Part shown: piece by piece, positions 28,601 to 41,700 of the stretch
Numbering within the stretch: the first letter of the stretch is position 1
Layout: every line of letters begins with the position of its first letter
Origin: Muraenolepis orangiensis
Lineage: Eukaryota > Chordata > Actinopteri > Gadiformes > Muraenolepididae
Length of the DNA stretch: 64,000 bases
Direction: 5' to 3'
NCBI GenBank assembly: GCA_027704905.1
Contig: CM051018.1
Location: forward strand, 25,435,882 to 25,499,881
The notes under the pieces: generated by a model
The model's database searches: none
Seen by the model: only the letters and a program-made list of their open reading frames with translations
Told to the model about the DNA's origin: nothing
Made by a program: the position numbers and the translations under genes

Positions 28601-31600
28601 CCAACCCACTCTATAGGCCCCTCCCCAGTCCACTCTATAGGCTCCTCCTACCCACTCTGCTCTGCAGGCTCCTCCTCCCAACCCCACTCTATAGGCTCCT
28701 CATGCCCACTCTACTCTATAGGCTCCTCCTACCCACACCACTCTATAGGCCCCTACCCCCTCTGCTCTATAGGCTCCTCCTATCCGCTCTGCTCTATAGG
28801 CTCCTCCTACCCACTCTGCTCTATAGGCTACTCCTACCCACTCTTCTCTATAGGCTCCTTCTACCCCCCTGCTCTATAGGCTCCTCCTACCCCCCCTGCT
28901 CTATAGGCTCCTCCTACCCCCCCTGCTCTATAGGCTCCTCCTACCCACTCTGCTCTATAGGCTCCTCCTACCCCCCCTGCTCTATAGGCTCCTCCTACCC
29001 CCCCTTGCTCTATAGGCTCCTCCTACCCACTCTGCTCTATAGGCTCCTCCTACCCCCCCTGCTCTATAGGCTCCTCCTACCCCCCCTGCTCTATAGGCTC
29101 CTCCTACACGGTGGAGGAGGTCCTACTGACCATGTCTTCCCAGTCCCGGACGTTGCGGAGGACGTGGCGCTGCAGACAGCGCAGGTCAGTGTGGGGCTCC
29201 AGGGAGAAGAGGACCTCCAGACCCAGCTGGCTGCTGAGGGCCAGGAGCAGCAGGAGCTCTGGGTCGCTGAAAGCCCGCGGGCACAGGGCCATGCAGTAAG
29301 ACAGGTACTGTAGAGAGGGAGGACACAGCCCAGGCCATGCAGTAAGACAGGTACCGTTAACAGAGGGAGGACACACGGGCATCGACCACCACCCGGACCA
29401 CACTGATAGTCCATCGGAGCTTTGCCGTTACAGTGGTTTCATTTCGTTTGATTAGAAGATTTGTTGTTCGGTAGGCTCTGTTCAATCTTTATAAAGCACC
29501 TTGTTTTTAAAAAGTGTGATATAAAGAAAAGGTTATTCTTTTATTGGTCAAATTATCCCAATCCTTGTGTCTCACCTTGAGAACGTTGGTGAAGTTGTGC
29601 TTGGGGAAGGTGCGTTTTGGGTTGCTGGATGGACACTCATTTCTCATATTCAGGTCATTCCTTTCAAAGAAAAAAATTGATAAAACATTTTCTAAAAACA
29701 TTCAAATGACACACAGGAAGAACGACGAGGCTACTCACAGCAAATCCGCTTCATTGAACGGAGGCTGAAACGTCTCCAACGGGAAGAGGGTGACGAAGGA
29801 AGCCCCCATGTTTAACAGGACCAGCGTCATGTCCGCCACACTGGGCACCCACACCTCAAACACCTGGCTGCTGCTTTCAACTGACACACACACACACACA
29901 CACACACACTTGAGAATGGGATCTTGGGATCCCCAATGTAAGGTGGGAGGTGGTGAAGCCAGCAGACGCTCACCGGGGGGGCTAGCAGCAGAGCGTGCAA
30001 TGACACACAGGGCCTGGAGGATCTTGTCAGAGATCATCCTCTCAGTGTGAACGGACATCATCTGGAAGGACAGATACAGGGCTTGGGAATCGGAGGGTCG
30101 CCGGTTCAAGTCCCCAAAACGGATAAAGTACAGAGTGAGAACTGGTAAAGAAAAAGGAATCCAGTTCGCCTCCTGGGCACTGCCGAGGTGCCCTTGAGCA
30201 AGGCACCAGACCCCGGGCACTGAATATACAATAATAGCTGCCCACTGCTCCTAATACTACGATGGGTTAAATGCAGAGAAACACATTTCCTGTGTATGTA
30301 TGTACTGTATGTGACCAACCAAGTAAAAAATATGTATAATAATAAAACAAAAAATTCAGATTTAGATTTAACATTTGAGCTCCCCAGATCCCGGAGCTGA
30401 CCTTGAACAGGAAGCCAGAGACCTGCGGTGGGCAGGGGGAGGCGTGGTACGCCTCCTCAAACAGGCCGATGCGGACGTGTAGACTCAGCTGAGCCGGGCT
30501 GGACCTTCAGAGAGCAAACGTTACCAGACAGAAGTAGAGTCTTGACCAGATGTCTTCTTGACCTTCTCCTTGATTCAACTGTTCTGTACTCACTGTAGGT
30601 TAACTAAAATAACCAACCACAAATACAAATACTAAAACAACCAAGTCAATATCCAATAGAATACACCCTGGATCAATCAGACAACCAAGACACAGGGAGC
30701 ATTCATGGGAGCTGGTTTATCCTGTGGGCCTGGATTCTCCAGCCCCAGAACCTAGCCCGACCCGTCCACAGGATAACCCGGCTGCCGACAACTAACAATG
30801 AACTGGAGACCTTCAGACCAGGGCTCTCCCACCCCCCTGGGCCCCCTGGACCCTTCGGACCAGGGCTCTCCCACCTCCCTGGGCCCTTCGGACAAGGACT
30901 CTACCACCTCCCTGGGCCCAAGGAGCCCTCGGACCACAGACAAACACAACAGGGACCCCCACATGGAATTCATTTGGTAAAAAGGGTTACATTTTAAGCC
31001 TGGCCGATAATAACTTTTAGATATACCTCTTATTACACCTATTAACTAGTTGATATACTGGTTTATTAGCCTGTATGTGTTTATGATTGATGGCCTCAAG
31101 GTGGAAGGAGAAGCCGTCGATCTTATCAAACTAGTAACATATTAGGTATTGATTAGAGTTAATTTAGCAATGAAAATCGAACTGCGGCGTGTTTTTAGCC
31201 AACACATAGCTAGTTGTTTGTTTTCTTTCCCTCCGATAGCAGCTGGTCACGTTAAGTTAGACTCTGGATCATAGAAATCATTTATTTATTATCTATTAAT
31301 GCTTGTAGGTACTGTGCTCAATATCATTTGTTCTATTTTTGAATTCTTACAAATCATTTGGGTAACATTTGAGCGAGCGAGAGACACCTGCTATGGCTGC
31401 ACTTTGTGCCTCCAATAAACCAGTTATCACCCTTCACCTGAGTGACAGGAGCTCAGTCTGACACACACTCACGCGCACTCACACACACACTCACTCACAC
31501 TCCCACTCCCACTCCCACTCCCCACCAGAGGAGGGTCTTCTGCGCAGCCCCATGAGGTTGGGCGTTGCAGTGTCTGAGTTGCAGTGTGTCCTGGCTGAAG

Positions 31601-34600
31601 AGGCGCCCAGAACTTCCCAGGTTGAACACCACCTCTCCCGGATGGACCTCCCTGATGACATTGGACACCACCGAGAACCGCTGCAGGAACTCCCTGGAGG
31701 ACAAGGAGATGACGTCAGCTACAAGATCACCGCAACAGATCAGTACAAAAGCCAATAATAATACAAATCTGAATGCACAGTGGATAATAAGATAACCATG
31801 GATCAACAATAAAAATACAAAAACATAAATTTGACTTCTATATCCGAGTCAACAGTATCAAGGCAGAGAAGCCAACATCCCTCAAACAAATAGATTCAAG
31901 GGTTTTTTATTTTCTATAGGCAAGTACAATGAAATGCCTACTCCCTTCCCTCCCACAGTATGAATTTATACAACAAAGCTCTCATATAATCACACCGACC
32001 CTGCCATCCAAGTTGGAGTTTCCGATTGAAACGCTGCAACCACTTCACAAGGCCCAGCTGAAAATCATGTTCTACGAAAGACCAATTTGGACACGGGCCG
32101 CCGCCGAAATGGGCAGAAATTGCGCATCCAACTTCATTACGGACATGGAGTCACTTTCTGTCAATGTTGCCCGTCAGAGATCACAGAGACTCATTGAAAG
32201 ATGGATTCGGGAGTTTCCACAAGGAGCCGTGTTACGTACATCGTATGATCCGTTCCTCGTTACCGTTTGTGCTGGGTTTTGTTTTCCTTTCCGTCTCCCT
32301 CTCCTAATGAACTGTGCTATTTTTATGTTTGTAGTCCTGCCTGTTGGTAGTCCTGTTTGTTTTGCCAGTCGGTCTTGTCCCTCTGTGTAATACCCTGGGG
32401 AGGGCAAGGTAGTTCGCAGGTAAGATGCCCATGGGCTTACATTTTACATCACGCAGGTATTCTTTGTATAGATACACTAGGTAAGTTTCCCCAGGCGGGT
32501 ACCACCTCATGTATTTATTGGGACCAGGTCAGGGACAGTTAGTTTAGTTAGTTTAGTGGGTCAGAATTAGCTTGAGGGGGTTTGTTTTCTTTGTTTGTTT
32601 TGGTACTTGTTTGTTTTGGCGTCCTCCCCCGGCCTAGTTACTGTCCCTGTGTTACATGTTACTTGTTGTGTCTATTTGGCTTGTGGCCTTATCATTGTCC
32701 GGGCCGGTTATTTCAATTACACTTGACTTATGTAAATAAATCATTGCTAGCATTTTATTCGGTTGTCAGCACCACGACCTCACTGGCTTTTCCCCGGTGT
32801 ATATGCATGACCCCACGTAACATGGGGGCTCGTCCGGGATCTATTTCCTGCCTGCGGTGTCTGCATATTTGTTGAGGTTTAGTTGGTGTTGGGCGTGGTT
32901 GCGTTGTCGCTTTCTTGCTTTGTGGCTAGGTTGGCTTATTTATTATGGCTACCTCTTTGGTGCAGCTATTCATTGAGGAACCTTCTATGGATGGTTGTAT
33001 TGGAGCAGTGTCGTAAGGCGGATCTAGTAGCTATTGCTGAGCATTATGGGATTCCGTTGTTGAAATCCAGCATCGTTTTGAAACCAGAGTTCAGACAGGG
33101 AGTATTGGCCGGTCTCGTAGAAAGGCGGGTGCTGCCCTTTTCAGCTGGGGTTGTTTCTGAAGGCGGTGGTGATAGTGTGCCGCTGTCTGGAGGCGTCGTT
33201 CCTGTTGGGTTAGAGAACGACCCGGAGGACTCACCTAACGGGTTAGAGGATGACTCGGAGTTAAAGGGCACTTAAAGGGCTGATCCATTTATCGCTAAAT
33301 GTTTCTCCTCGGTCGAACATAAGCGACCTAGAGACTCGTTTTAAAACTAGGCTAGCCTGTCTTAAGATGGAGAAAGAGGAGAGGGAGTATGCTCAGAAGC
33401 TGGAGTATAAACTCGAGGTTAGGAGACTCGAGCTCGAAACCGAGGCAGAGACTAAAATTTAAATCCGGCAACTCGAGTTAGAGGCCGCCTCGGCTCCGGT
33501 CACTGCTCATACCGTCTCTGGTGTGTCCAGTGTTCAGTCTACTCTACTACTGCGCACCAATACTTTTGATGTCAGCAAGTATATTGCCCTAGTTCCTCAG
33601 TTTAGGGAGACTGAAGTCTCGTCCTATTTTCATGCGTTCGAACGCATTGCGACCACGTTGGGTTGGCCAAAGGATGTGTGGCCCTTTTTGCTACAGTGCA
33701 AATTAGTGGGAAAGGCGCAGGAGGTTGTTACAGCTCTCCCGCTGGAGGACAGCCTTAACTATGAGTTGGTTGAGGCCACTGTACTGCGCACCTATGAGCT
33801 GGTACCAGAGGTGTACCGACAAAAGTTCAGGTTCCACAAGAAGTCCACTAGTAGCACTTATGTCGAATTCGCTCAAGAGAAAGAAACACTTTTTGACTGG
33901 TGGTGCTCTGCGAGTAAGGCTACTGACGGTGACTCCATTTGCGAATTAATATTAGTGGAGGAATTCAAGAACTGCCTCCCCGAGCGAATGGTAGTCTACC
34001 TGAACGAGCAGAAGGTAACGTCTCTCACAGAGGCTGCCGTTTTATCGGATGAGTTTGTGTTAACCCACAGGACTGTGTTTTCCGGTCCTCGAGATGAGAC
34101 TCGAAGCAAGGCTAAGAGTGTGCCTATGAGTCCTCCTAGGTTTCCCTATAGTCGGAATTCAGTGGTGACGCGAGGCTCAAAAGAGCGTGCCTGTTTCTAT
34201 TGCCACAAAGTCGGGCATGTTATCGTTGACTGTCTTACGTTGAACCGTAAGCAGCCTCCGCCTCTGTCCCCTAAAGGTGTGGGTTTAATCAAAACCGTGC
34301 AACCTCCAGTGCAGGACTGCATTTCCCCAGACCCCACTTATCAGCCGTTCATATTTCAGGGGGTATTGTCGTTTCCTCATGATCCAATTAACAAGACAGT
34401 GATTCAGATTCTGCGTGACACAGGTGCTGCCCAGTCCTTGATCCTACAGGATGTTTTGCCTTGGTCTGAACAGTCCTACGATCAAATGTGTTGCTGCAGG
34501 GCATTGAGATGGGTTGTGTGCCCGTGCCCCTGCATCAAGTTTGCCTGGCCTCTGACTTGGTTAGTGGTAGTTTCCGAGTAGGAGTTGAGCTGCAGCTCCC

Positions 34601-37600
34601 TGTGCCAGGTGTCTCTATGATACTGGGAGGTAAAGTAATGGTGAAGTGTTGGATACTCCTGATGCGCATATCAGTGAGGAGTTACTGGAGGTGTTCCCTG
34701 TGTGTGACGCAGAGGTGACGTGATTGGTTTAGCGGACACGGTACTTGCCCCGGTGTTCTCCGGAGAGACTGTGAAGGGTCAGGTGTCCAGTCCGCCTGGT
34801 TGTGCTGACGTGAAGACCATCTCGAATGTGGTCGACACAGGCGGGTACAACCTCATGTATTTATTGGGACCAGGTCAGGGACAGTTCGTTTAGTGGGATA
34901 AATTGACGTTTAGTAGGTTAGGTAGCGGTAGGGTCAGAATTAGCTTGAGGGGGTTTGTTTTCTTTGTTTGTTTTGGCGTCCTCCCCAGGCCTAGTTACTG
35001 TCCCCGTCAGCCTCGGTTCCCGTTGCACCACGACCTCACTGGCTTTTCCCCGGCGTATATGCATGACCCCACATAACAAGCCGTCACAGAAATAGCAGGC
35101 CACTGTGGTTCAGCAGATCAATTCAGTGATGACATGAAGATCATTTCTCCTTCTGTGGGCCCTAACCCCTATCCCCCAGACATCCTAATGACTTCACACC
35201 CCTGATCACAGAGCTTCACGCATCCTATTCCTCCCACCTGGATCCGCTGATGCAGAACCAGCCTTCTCAGAGTTTGACTACATTCCAGACTGTGGGAGAA
35301 CTTCTCGGGAAAGACTCTAAAAGCTGTTAGGAGCATCCCAGGGACTGTGGCTTGACCCTCAGTACTGCCTTGAAGGAAACTAATGGGAGCTGAGAAAGTT
35401 CATTATTATTTGCTTTGTTGAAAAGCATTTTGTAGACGTCATGTATTGGTTTCAAATACCAATGCCTTTTGTCATAGCCAGGCTATGTATTCGTTTTATT
35501 TATTCCATTACATTTTCATCATTCATTTATTTTAAACAACCTGTGTCCATTACATAATAAATGTTTGGAATTCGAATCTATTCGAAAACGCTGAGCACTC
35601 ACTTCACTATATACTATAAACAGCACTATACTCCGACATACTATACCCAATCAAAAGAACAATAAAGTGATGGATAATACAGGATATCCAGAAGGGGAAG
35701 GAGAGGGATTCTCACTGGTGTTCAGGGAAGATGGTCTGGTCCTCCTCCCGCTCTGCCCCCCTCAGGCCCTCCTCTCTGCACCAGGACAGCAGCTGGGTCT
35801 CCTTCTCTTTGGACCTGGTGGGGAGGGACAGCAGAAGGTGGACAATGGGTCCAATCGTCGGTGGTCCACTGACCGCGCTGGACCCAGATCCCAGCCACGT
35901 ACCTCTTAACGCAGTGGATCTCCTTCAACATCTGGTCCAGCTTGGTTCTGCAGTGCAGTGCGGTGGCGGTGGACTGACAAGTCTGAGGAGAGACGAGGGT
36001 TGGTGAGACAACCTGATGCTCATTTGAGGCCAGGATCCAACCCTTACTTTTACTATTGTGTCTGTAGAGAGCAAACATCTACAGGCCAAGCAATGGCTTT
36101 TATATGACACCCTCCAATGTTCTGGTGTTCGGGTAAGACCCGGTTTGTTGTCCACTAATAGACTGACTGCATCCCAAGAGTTAAAAAGAAAATACAGTGA
36201 CAACAACAGTGAACAAATAAGAGCATTTAAAAAATGGATAGAAAGACGCCCCAGCACTTGTGTTTGTTTAGTTAGCCTTAAAAATGCCACCACTTTCTAT
36301 TCACCCAGTAGCGCTAACTAGCGGTGCTAGCATAAAGCCAACGGTGCCACTTACGTTGTTGGGGATGGTGTGGCGGCGGGACAGGATGGGCGTGGTCGGC
36401 TCCAGGTAGGCCGTCTTCTCCGGCGTGTTGGCCGGATTAGCCGCACGCTGCATCATCTCCTGCAGGGAGATGAGATGCTCATCCTCACTGCTCTCAGAGC
36501 TCTGGGGGTGATCCAGGCCCAGGCTGAGGTCCAGGCCCAGCTCCATGTCCAGGTATTCCTCCTCCACCTTCTCTGGGTGGAGCTGAGGTGTGTTCACCTC
36601 TGCCACTTCATAGTCGTGTTTATCGGGCTTCTTAAGCGGCGAAGAAACAGGGATTTTGAGTCCACCGTCTGCTGATATTGAGCTGAACAGCCTCCCCATA
36701 TCCAGCTTGGCCAGTCTAACAATGGGTATGGGAAGGTTACGGAGGGAAGGGTCTTTGGCATCCTTCACAGTGACAGTCAGATCCTCAATGTGGGTTCCAG
36801 CGGAATGCTTTTTTTGGCGACCAGGTGATTTAGCCGAGGGGGTCGGGGAGAGGGCTGGCCCTCCGCAGTGCTCTGCTGAGGGCATTCCTGCTGCTGCTTT
36901 ATGCTCAGAGCGGAACCCACGGGTCAGGAGGGCGGGGGAGAACAGGAGCCCTATGTCATCACATACGACAGACAGACTCCTTACGCAGGATTTATTTTGC
37001 CTTGAATGGTGGTTTGCCAGAGGCTTGCTCTTCTTCGAGTCCTGGACAGCTGTGCCAGCGTTCTCCAGTGGAAGAAGGCGATCTGAGCGTCTGACAGGGC
37101 CACGGCTCTTTGCTATATTCTTTCTCCTCCCGCACCGCTCAACTGAACGGGTCGGGGACTGTAAATGAACATAATCCGCCGTGACATTCACCATGCAGGC
37201 TTTCCCCACCCCTGGCAACCTGGAAAATATATTGAGTCCCAATGATTTGGCGATGATTGGGGCTCAGTTGAGGCGGTGCGATCCGGTGTTCCGGTTTGTT
37301 CCTGGAGGCCTCCGGTGACACGTCCGACCTCAACATGTCACTCGCCGGGCCGTTGGACCCCACTGGGAGTCCCTGCGATTGGCTAGCGCTGCAGTTTGGC
37401 GTCTGAATTGGGCCTGAAAGTGGGTTTGAGAGATGATTTTTTCAGGAAATTAACAATTGCACACAGTTGAAATACAAAAAGGACACAGTTAAGTTGTTCA
37501 TTATTATGATTATACTAGCAATATGTTGTAAATATATTGTAGAAAAAACCTGTAGAAAAACTGGGAAACGTCATGTGCCATGTCAATTCTAGTCAGGGGC

Positions 37601-38697
37601 TCAGGGATTCCAATCCAATATATTGGATCTATATTGGACAGTAATCATTATGTTCTCTTACCTGGATGTAACTGCACACTTGAGGCAGCTGGTTTCAGTC
37701 CAGCGACAGCATTGCTCTGGCAAAGGAAAAGGTTCAGGTTCATGTCCAATAAACCCACAAGTGAGAATGCATGTTGAAAAGGTTTTGATATTGGTATAAA
37801 ATAACAGTGTCCCCTGAATAAGAAAGACTGCTCTAAGTTGGACAGTTAAGATCCTGATGAAAACCTCACAAGATCTTTACCTGACAATGTGCCACTGGCT
37901 TGGCCACATGGGGAGGTGACAGAGAATCTCGATTCCTGTTGGAGCGCGATAAGGAGAGCCGGTTATGAACGCGAGAGGGCTTCATCGGGCTCTTCTTGAA
38001 GCAGCTTAAATGGAATGGAGAGCACAGCTGCGGTGGGCAACTAAGATAGTCCTGTACTGGAAAAAATAAGCAAATAACCACACACAGACACACACGTTAA
38101 GACTTTTCTGACAACAATCATCAAGTCAAAAAAAAGGTGACCAAGTAACATTATTCTAATATAATATGACCTGGACAGCCACAATGAGACTCCTGACATT
38201 AAACAGACCGGTCTGCACGGTGCCCAGTGCCCACTGCCGCTTGGGGTTATTCTACACAAACAGACCGGTCTGCACGGCGCCCAGTGCCCACTGCCGCTTG
38301 GGGTTATTCTACACAAACAGACTGGTCTGCACGGCGCCCAGTGCCCACTGCCGCTTGGGGTTATTCTACACAAGTGACTTCATCAAGCCATGCAAATATG
38401 CACAGGTGAGGTCAACTGTTGGATTACAAGGACTAATAGGAAGTGACAACAAATAGGAAGCATACAGATACAGGAAGTAGACGGTCTTTCGGTCTATGAC
38501 AGAAGGGATGGTGGACTTCCCTATGTGCCATAGAAGCGGAGGCCTACGGAGTTATATTTAGTTAAAGTGACAAAGATAAGACAAAGATAAGGCTCACTTC
38601 TGCTTACAGGATGCAGCAAACCAAGCAAGTAGAGATCAGTAAAAAGCAAGATTCATGAATAAGTGTATTATTGACTTATCCAATATATATACACAAC

Positions 38698-38749
<52 letters not shown>

Positions 38750-41700
38750 AAGTTAAATCAGCTTTCTAACCTCAGCATCTCTGAACCACATTTGTAGTAG
38801 TCAGGGTAGAACAACATGGACTATATACACTTTATATAGTGTGCATCTTTTTCAAGCGTCAAGATGTTTTACTCTCCATATGCAACAAGTCCAATAGAAT
38901 GCTTACTCTCCATTCCTTTCACTGGATGGATTTTCTAAAACACTATACTATAAAAAAAAAATACGGTACACAATAAAAAATAACAATAAAAAGAAAAATA
39001 ACTTATAAGATTCAAATGTAATCAGATCTAAGATTAAGATCTAATAAAACATTTATATTTCTAAAAATGTATATACGTTCATCCTAGCCTTCTACAGCAG
39101 TAAAAAACTAAAGTAATACAATGATCTTTCTATGTCACACAATAGCACAAAGTATGTGTAGTATATGTAGTATGTGTGGTATATGTAGTATGTAGTATGT
39201 GTGGTATATGTAGTATGTGTGGTATATGTAGTATGTAGTATATGTAGTATGTGTGGTATATGTAGTATGTGTAGTATGTGTGGTATATGTAGTATGTAGT
39301 ATGTGTGGTATATGTAGTATGTGTAGTATGTGTGGTATATGTAGTATGTGTGGTATATGTAGTATGTGTAGTATGTGTGGTATATGTAGTGTATGTAGTA
39401 TGTGTGGTATATGTAGTATGTGTGGTATATGTAGTATGTGTGGTATATGTAGTATGTGTGGTATATGTAGTATGTGTAGTATGTGTGGTATATGTAGTGT
39501 ATGTAGTATGTGTGGTATATGTAGTATGTGTAGTATGTGTAGTGTATGTAGTATGTGTAGTATGTGTAGTATTGTGTATGTAGTATGTGTAGTATGTGTA
39601 GTGTATGTAGTATATGTAGTATATGTAGTATGTGTAGTATGTGTAGTATTTGTAGTGTATGTAGTATGTAGTATGTGTGGTATATGTAGTGTGTGTAGTA
39701 TGTGTGGTATATGTAGTATATGTAGTGTATGTAGTATGTGTAGTATGTGTAGTATATGTAGTATGTGTGGTATATGTAGTATGTAGTATGTGTGTAGTAT
39801 GTGTAGTATGTAGTATGTGTGGTAGTATGTAGTGTAGTATGTGTATGTGTAGTATGTAGTATGTGTGGTATATGTAGTATGTAGTATGTGGTATGTGTAG
39901 TATGTGTAGTATATGTAGTATGTGTGGTATATGTAGTATGTAGTATGTGTAGTATATGTAGTGTATGTAGTATGTGTAGTACCGTATTGACCCGATTATA
40001 AGACGACCCCTCTTTTGCAAGACTCATTTTTGGGAAAAAAAATATTATATATATATAATATTATATATATAATATTATATATAAGACCAAATATTTTTTT
40101 TATAAAGAAAATCATTTTATTTGAAAATAATGATAACACATCACACATTGTGTTCAAATTTGCCTAACTTGGCAAACAAAAACAAAACAGGCTAGATAGA
40201 TTGCAATGAAACAGTAGTGCAATAAAATAGTGCAATAAAACGGTAGTGCAATAAAATAGTAGTGCAATAAAACGGTAGTGCAATAAAATAGTAGTGCAAT
40301 GAAACAGTAGTGCAATAAAACGGTAGTGCAATAAAAAAAAGTGCAAAATGTCAGAAGTCTATTGGTCACATCACGTCTTCTCATTCAGCTCGTCTTCTAC
40401 GTCACTGGGTTGGTCCTCTCACTCCCGCTATCGTCACTCACGGTGTCTGCTTCCCGTCTCCTCCCACATCACGTCATCCTCGCTGCCATCCATGGCATTT
40501 GATACGCAGCATTTCTTAAACCCATTAATGCTTTCTGGGGAAACGTCAGCCCATGCTTGCAAGATCCATTCACAGAGTAAACGTACTGCAGGCTTTTGGA
40601 TTTTTCCAGACGGTGTCAGTGCGTGGTTACCAGCCAGGAGCCACTCTGTGGATCTCTTGCGCAGATGAACCTTGAATGGTTTGTTAACGACCACATCCAA
40701 CCCATTCTTTTTTCAAGTTGGTCGCTGTGTCTCTCCATTTCTATCTCTCCAGGTAACTGTTTTATGTACTGTTACTTAAAGACTTTAAGTGTCGCGCGGT
40801 GTCTCAGAACACTCGCTTGGCGCGATCTGTTGTTGTGACAATTACATGCGCAATTACGGCACATCGAAAAGTCTAAACCCCGATTATAAGACGACCCCTC
40901 TTTTTCACATTTTTTCTAGGGAAAAAAACACGTCTTATATTCGGGTCAATACGGTATGTGTAGTATACGTAGTATGTGTAGTATGTAGTATGTGTAGTAT
41001 ATGTAGTATGTGTAGTATATGCCGCCTTCTTGCACACCCTGGATGGAGTCCTGCATGGGGCTCCTGAAGGGGACTCTATAGTCCTCCTGGGAGACTTCAA
41101 CGCACACGTGGGTTACGATGGGGAAACTTGGAGGGTCGTGTTGGGGATGAACGGCCTACCTGATCTGAACCGGAGTGGGGTTTTGTTATTGGATTTCTGT
41201 GCTAGTCATGAATTGGCCATAACAAACACCATGTTCAAACATAAGGATGCTCATAAGTGTACATGGTACCAGAGTACCTTAGGTCGAAGGTCAATGATCG
41301 ATTTTTCTCACCTATGGCCATGAACAATGGGTAATGACCGAAAGGAGGAGATCGCGAATACAAGCGGCCAAAATGAGTTTCCTCAGGAGGGTGGCTGGTA
41401 TCTCCCTGAGGGATAGGGTGAGAAGCCCTAAGTCACTCGTGAGAGACTTGGAGTAGAGCCGCTGCTCCTTCGCGTAGAAAGGAGCCAGTTGAGGTGGTTC
41501 GGGCATCTAGTAAGGATGCTTCCTGGTCGCCTCCCGAGGGAGGTTTTCCAGGCACATCCAACTGGGAAGAGACCACGGGGCAGACCGAGGTACAGGTGGG
41601 GTGATTACATCTCCACACTGGCCTGGGAACGCCTCGGGATCCCCCAGTCAGAGCTAGTCCATGTTGCCAGGGAGAGGGAAGTTTGGAGTCCCCTGCTGGA

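Larger units (their letters stand above)
32230..35078 (+). mobile_element. Gypsy-type LTR retrotransposon, gag-pro only, defective
   Basis: The 5' LTR is 32230-32822 (593 bp) with TGTTACGT..ACGTAACA ends. A primer-binding site complementary to the 3' end of tRNA-Pro (TGGGGGCTCGTCCGGGA) starts immediately after it at 32823. The 3' LTR (34838-35078) has lost its 5' half and some internal sequence. A 5-bp target duplication AGCCG flanks the element (32225-32229 and 35079-35083). The interior, about 2.0 kb, holds only gag and protease; reverse transcriptase, RNase H and integrase are absent. It sits in the slf2 intron between exons 31526-31693 and 35716-35814, antisense to the gene. Confidence 0.88.
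31960..35205 (+). pseudogene. Exon-like open segment split by an LTR element
   Basis: After a strong acceptor (CCTTCCCTCCCACAG, ending about 31956) a plus-strand frame runs to the insertion point at 32229. When the LTR element and one 5-bp target copy are ignored, the same frame continues at 35084 and stops with TGA at 35203-35205, about 42 codons later. Recognisable pieces are LHKAQLKIMFYERPIWTRAA and SQRLIERWIREFPQG on the left and EIAGHCGSADQF on the right. I cannot name the family. It lies antisense to slf2. It could be a relic of a transposase or of a retrocopy; chance openness is possible. Confidence 0.35.

Noticed and set aside
31960..32229. Identification of the open segment as a transcription factor IIIC subunit because of an RPIW-R motif
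   Set aside because: Only about a dozen residues resemble it and the flanking sequence does not, so the family was left unnamed.
39092..40027. 311-aa Tyr/Thr/His-rich minus-strand frame
   Set aside because: Shadow of the TATGTGTAG minisatellite. Two frames are open at once.
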